This document shows positions 6,328 through 6,437 of a stretch of 6,437 nucleotides of DNA, piece after piece (positions within the stretch are counted from its first letter, which is position 1; each line of letters begins with the position of its first letter). The translations under genes and the position numbers were made by a program. Origin of the DNA: an uncultured Clostridia bacterium (lineage in GTDB: Bacteria > Bacillota > Clostridia > Oscillospirales > CAG-272); NCBI GenBank assembly GCA_937893945.1, contig CALCTA010000082.1, forward strand, positions 1 to 6,437. Reading direction: 5' to 3'. Under the pieces are notes generated by a model. The model was not told the DNA's origin. It saw only the letters and a list, made by a program, of their open reading frames with translations, and did no database searches.

Positions 6328-6430
6328 GTCATCCTGAGCGAGCGAAGCGAGTCGAACTTTTGGGAGGGTGAGCGGTAATATAGCGAACCCGAGCAAAAGC
6401 GAAAATTGTCAAGACAATTTTCGGGATCTA
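6328..6430. repeat. MITE-like interspersed element, about 100 bp
   Basis: The left end reads GTCATCCTGAGCG and the right end TCGGGATCTA. ATCCTGA and the complement of the right end, ATCCCGA, match at 6 of 7 positions, giving short imperfect terminal inverted repeats. The interior is rich in GCGA/GCGAA words and contains the 24 bp palindrome at 6400-6423. ATCCTGAGCGAAGCGA-type sequences are widespread short intergenic repeats in bacteria (remembered, not searched). There is no coding capacity. The right boundary is uncertain because the window ends 7 bp later. Confidence 0.5.
6400..6423. repeat. Perfect 11+11 bp palindrome inside the right-end element
   Basis: CGAAAATTGTC (6400-6410) and GACAATTTTCG (6413-6423) are perfect inverted arms around AA. 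The arm length and 2 nt centre equal those of the palindrome at 39-62, although the sequences differ. Its minus strand contains TTGACA, but no -10 box lies at proper spacing. Confidence 0.6.
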
Positions 6431-6437
6431 CAAAAAG

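Noticed and set aside
6379..6415. Promoter from TTGACA inside the right-end palindrome with TATATT downstream
   Set aside because: The spacer is 24 bp, too long for a sigma-A promoter, and the TTGACA is explained by the palindrome.
6328..6430. CRISPR array or tRNA in the right-end region
   Set aside because: There are no regularly spaced direct repeats with unique spacers and no cloverleaf fold. The GCGA words are irregular.

Overview
The window looks like chromosomal housekeeping DNA from a low-to-moderate GC Gram-positive anaerobe of the class Clostridia, probably a gut Oscillospirales-type lineage. The reasons are strong AGGAGG-like ribosome binding sites, a sigma-A type promoter, an RNase J with Clostridia-like sequence, and a CpXC-type zinc protein beside a membrane-anchored foldase-like protein. 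The taxonomic call is inference from sequence style, not from a search.

All four genes lie on the minus strand. In the direction of transcription (right to left) they are: ribonuclease J (6164-4491), an N-terminally anchored extracytoplasmic protein with SurA/PrsA-like features (4332-2419), a cysteine-rich CpXC-like protein (2350-1712), and class II lysyl-tRNA synthetase LysS (1598-87). The first three could be partly read through, because no classical U-tract terminator separates them. The foldase-like and CpXC genes are only 68 bp apart and probably form a unit, with a strong GC-rich hairpin between them. lysS has its own promoter with both hexamers at consensus and a 17 bp spacer, so it is probably transcribed independently. 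Its leader of about 36 nt is too short for a T-box or a lysine riboswitch.

The two ends carry repeat-like sequence. At the left end, just past the lysS stop, is a 24 bp palindrome. At the right end, the 273 bp upstream of RNase J hold two imperfect palindromes starting with GTAGGG (one shaped like a terminator on the plus strand) and a roughly 100 bp element with short imperfect terminal inverted repeats. That element begins with the interspersed motif ATCCTGAGCG and contains a perfect 11+11 bp palindrome. A plausible rnj promoter lies between these repeats.

Functionally the region joins RNA turnover (RNase J), translation (LysS) and a possible envelope protein-folding pair of unknown role. 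I see no defence system, prophage, CRISPR array, transposase or RNA gene. The least explained items are the foldase-like/CpXC pair and the interspersed repeats. I do not think the window contains a clear new system.
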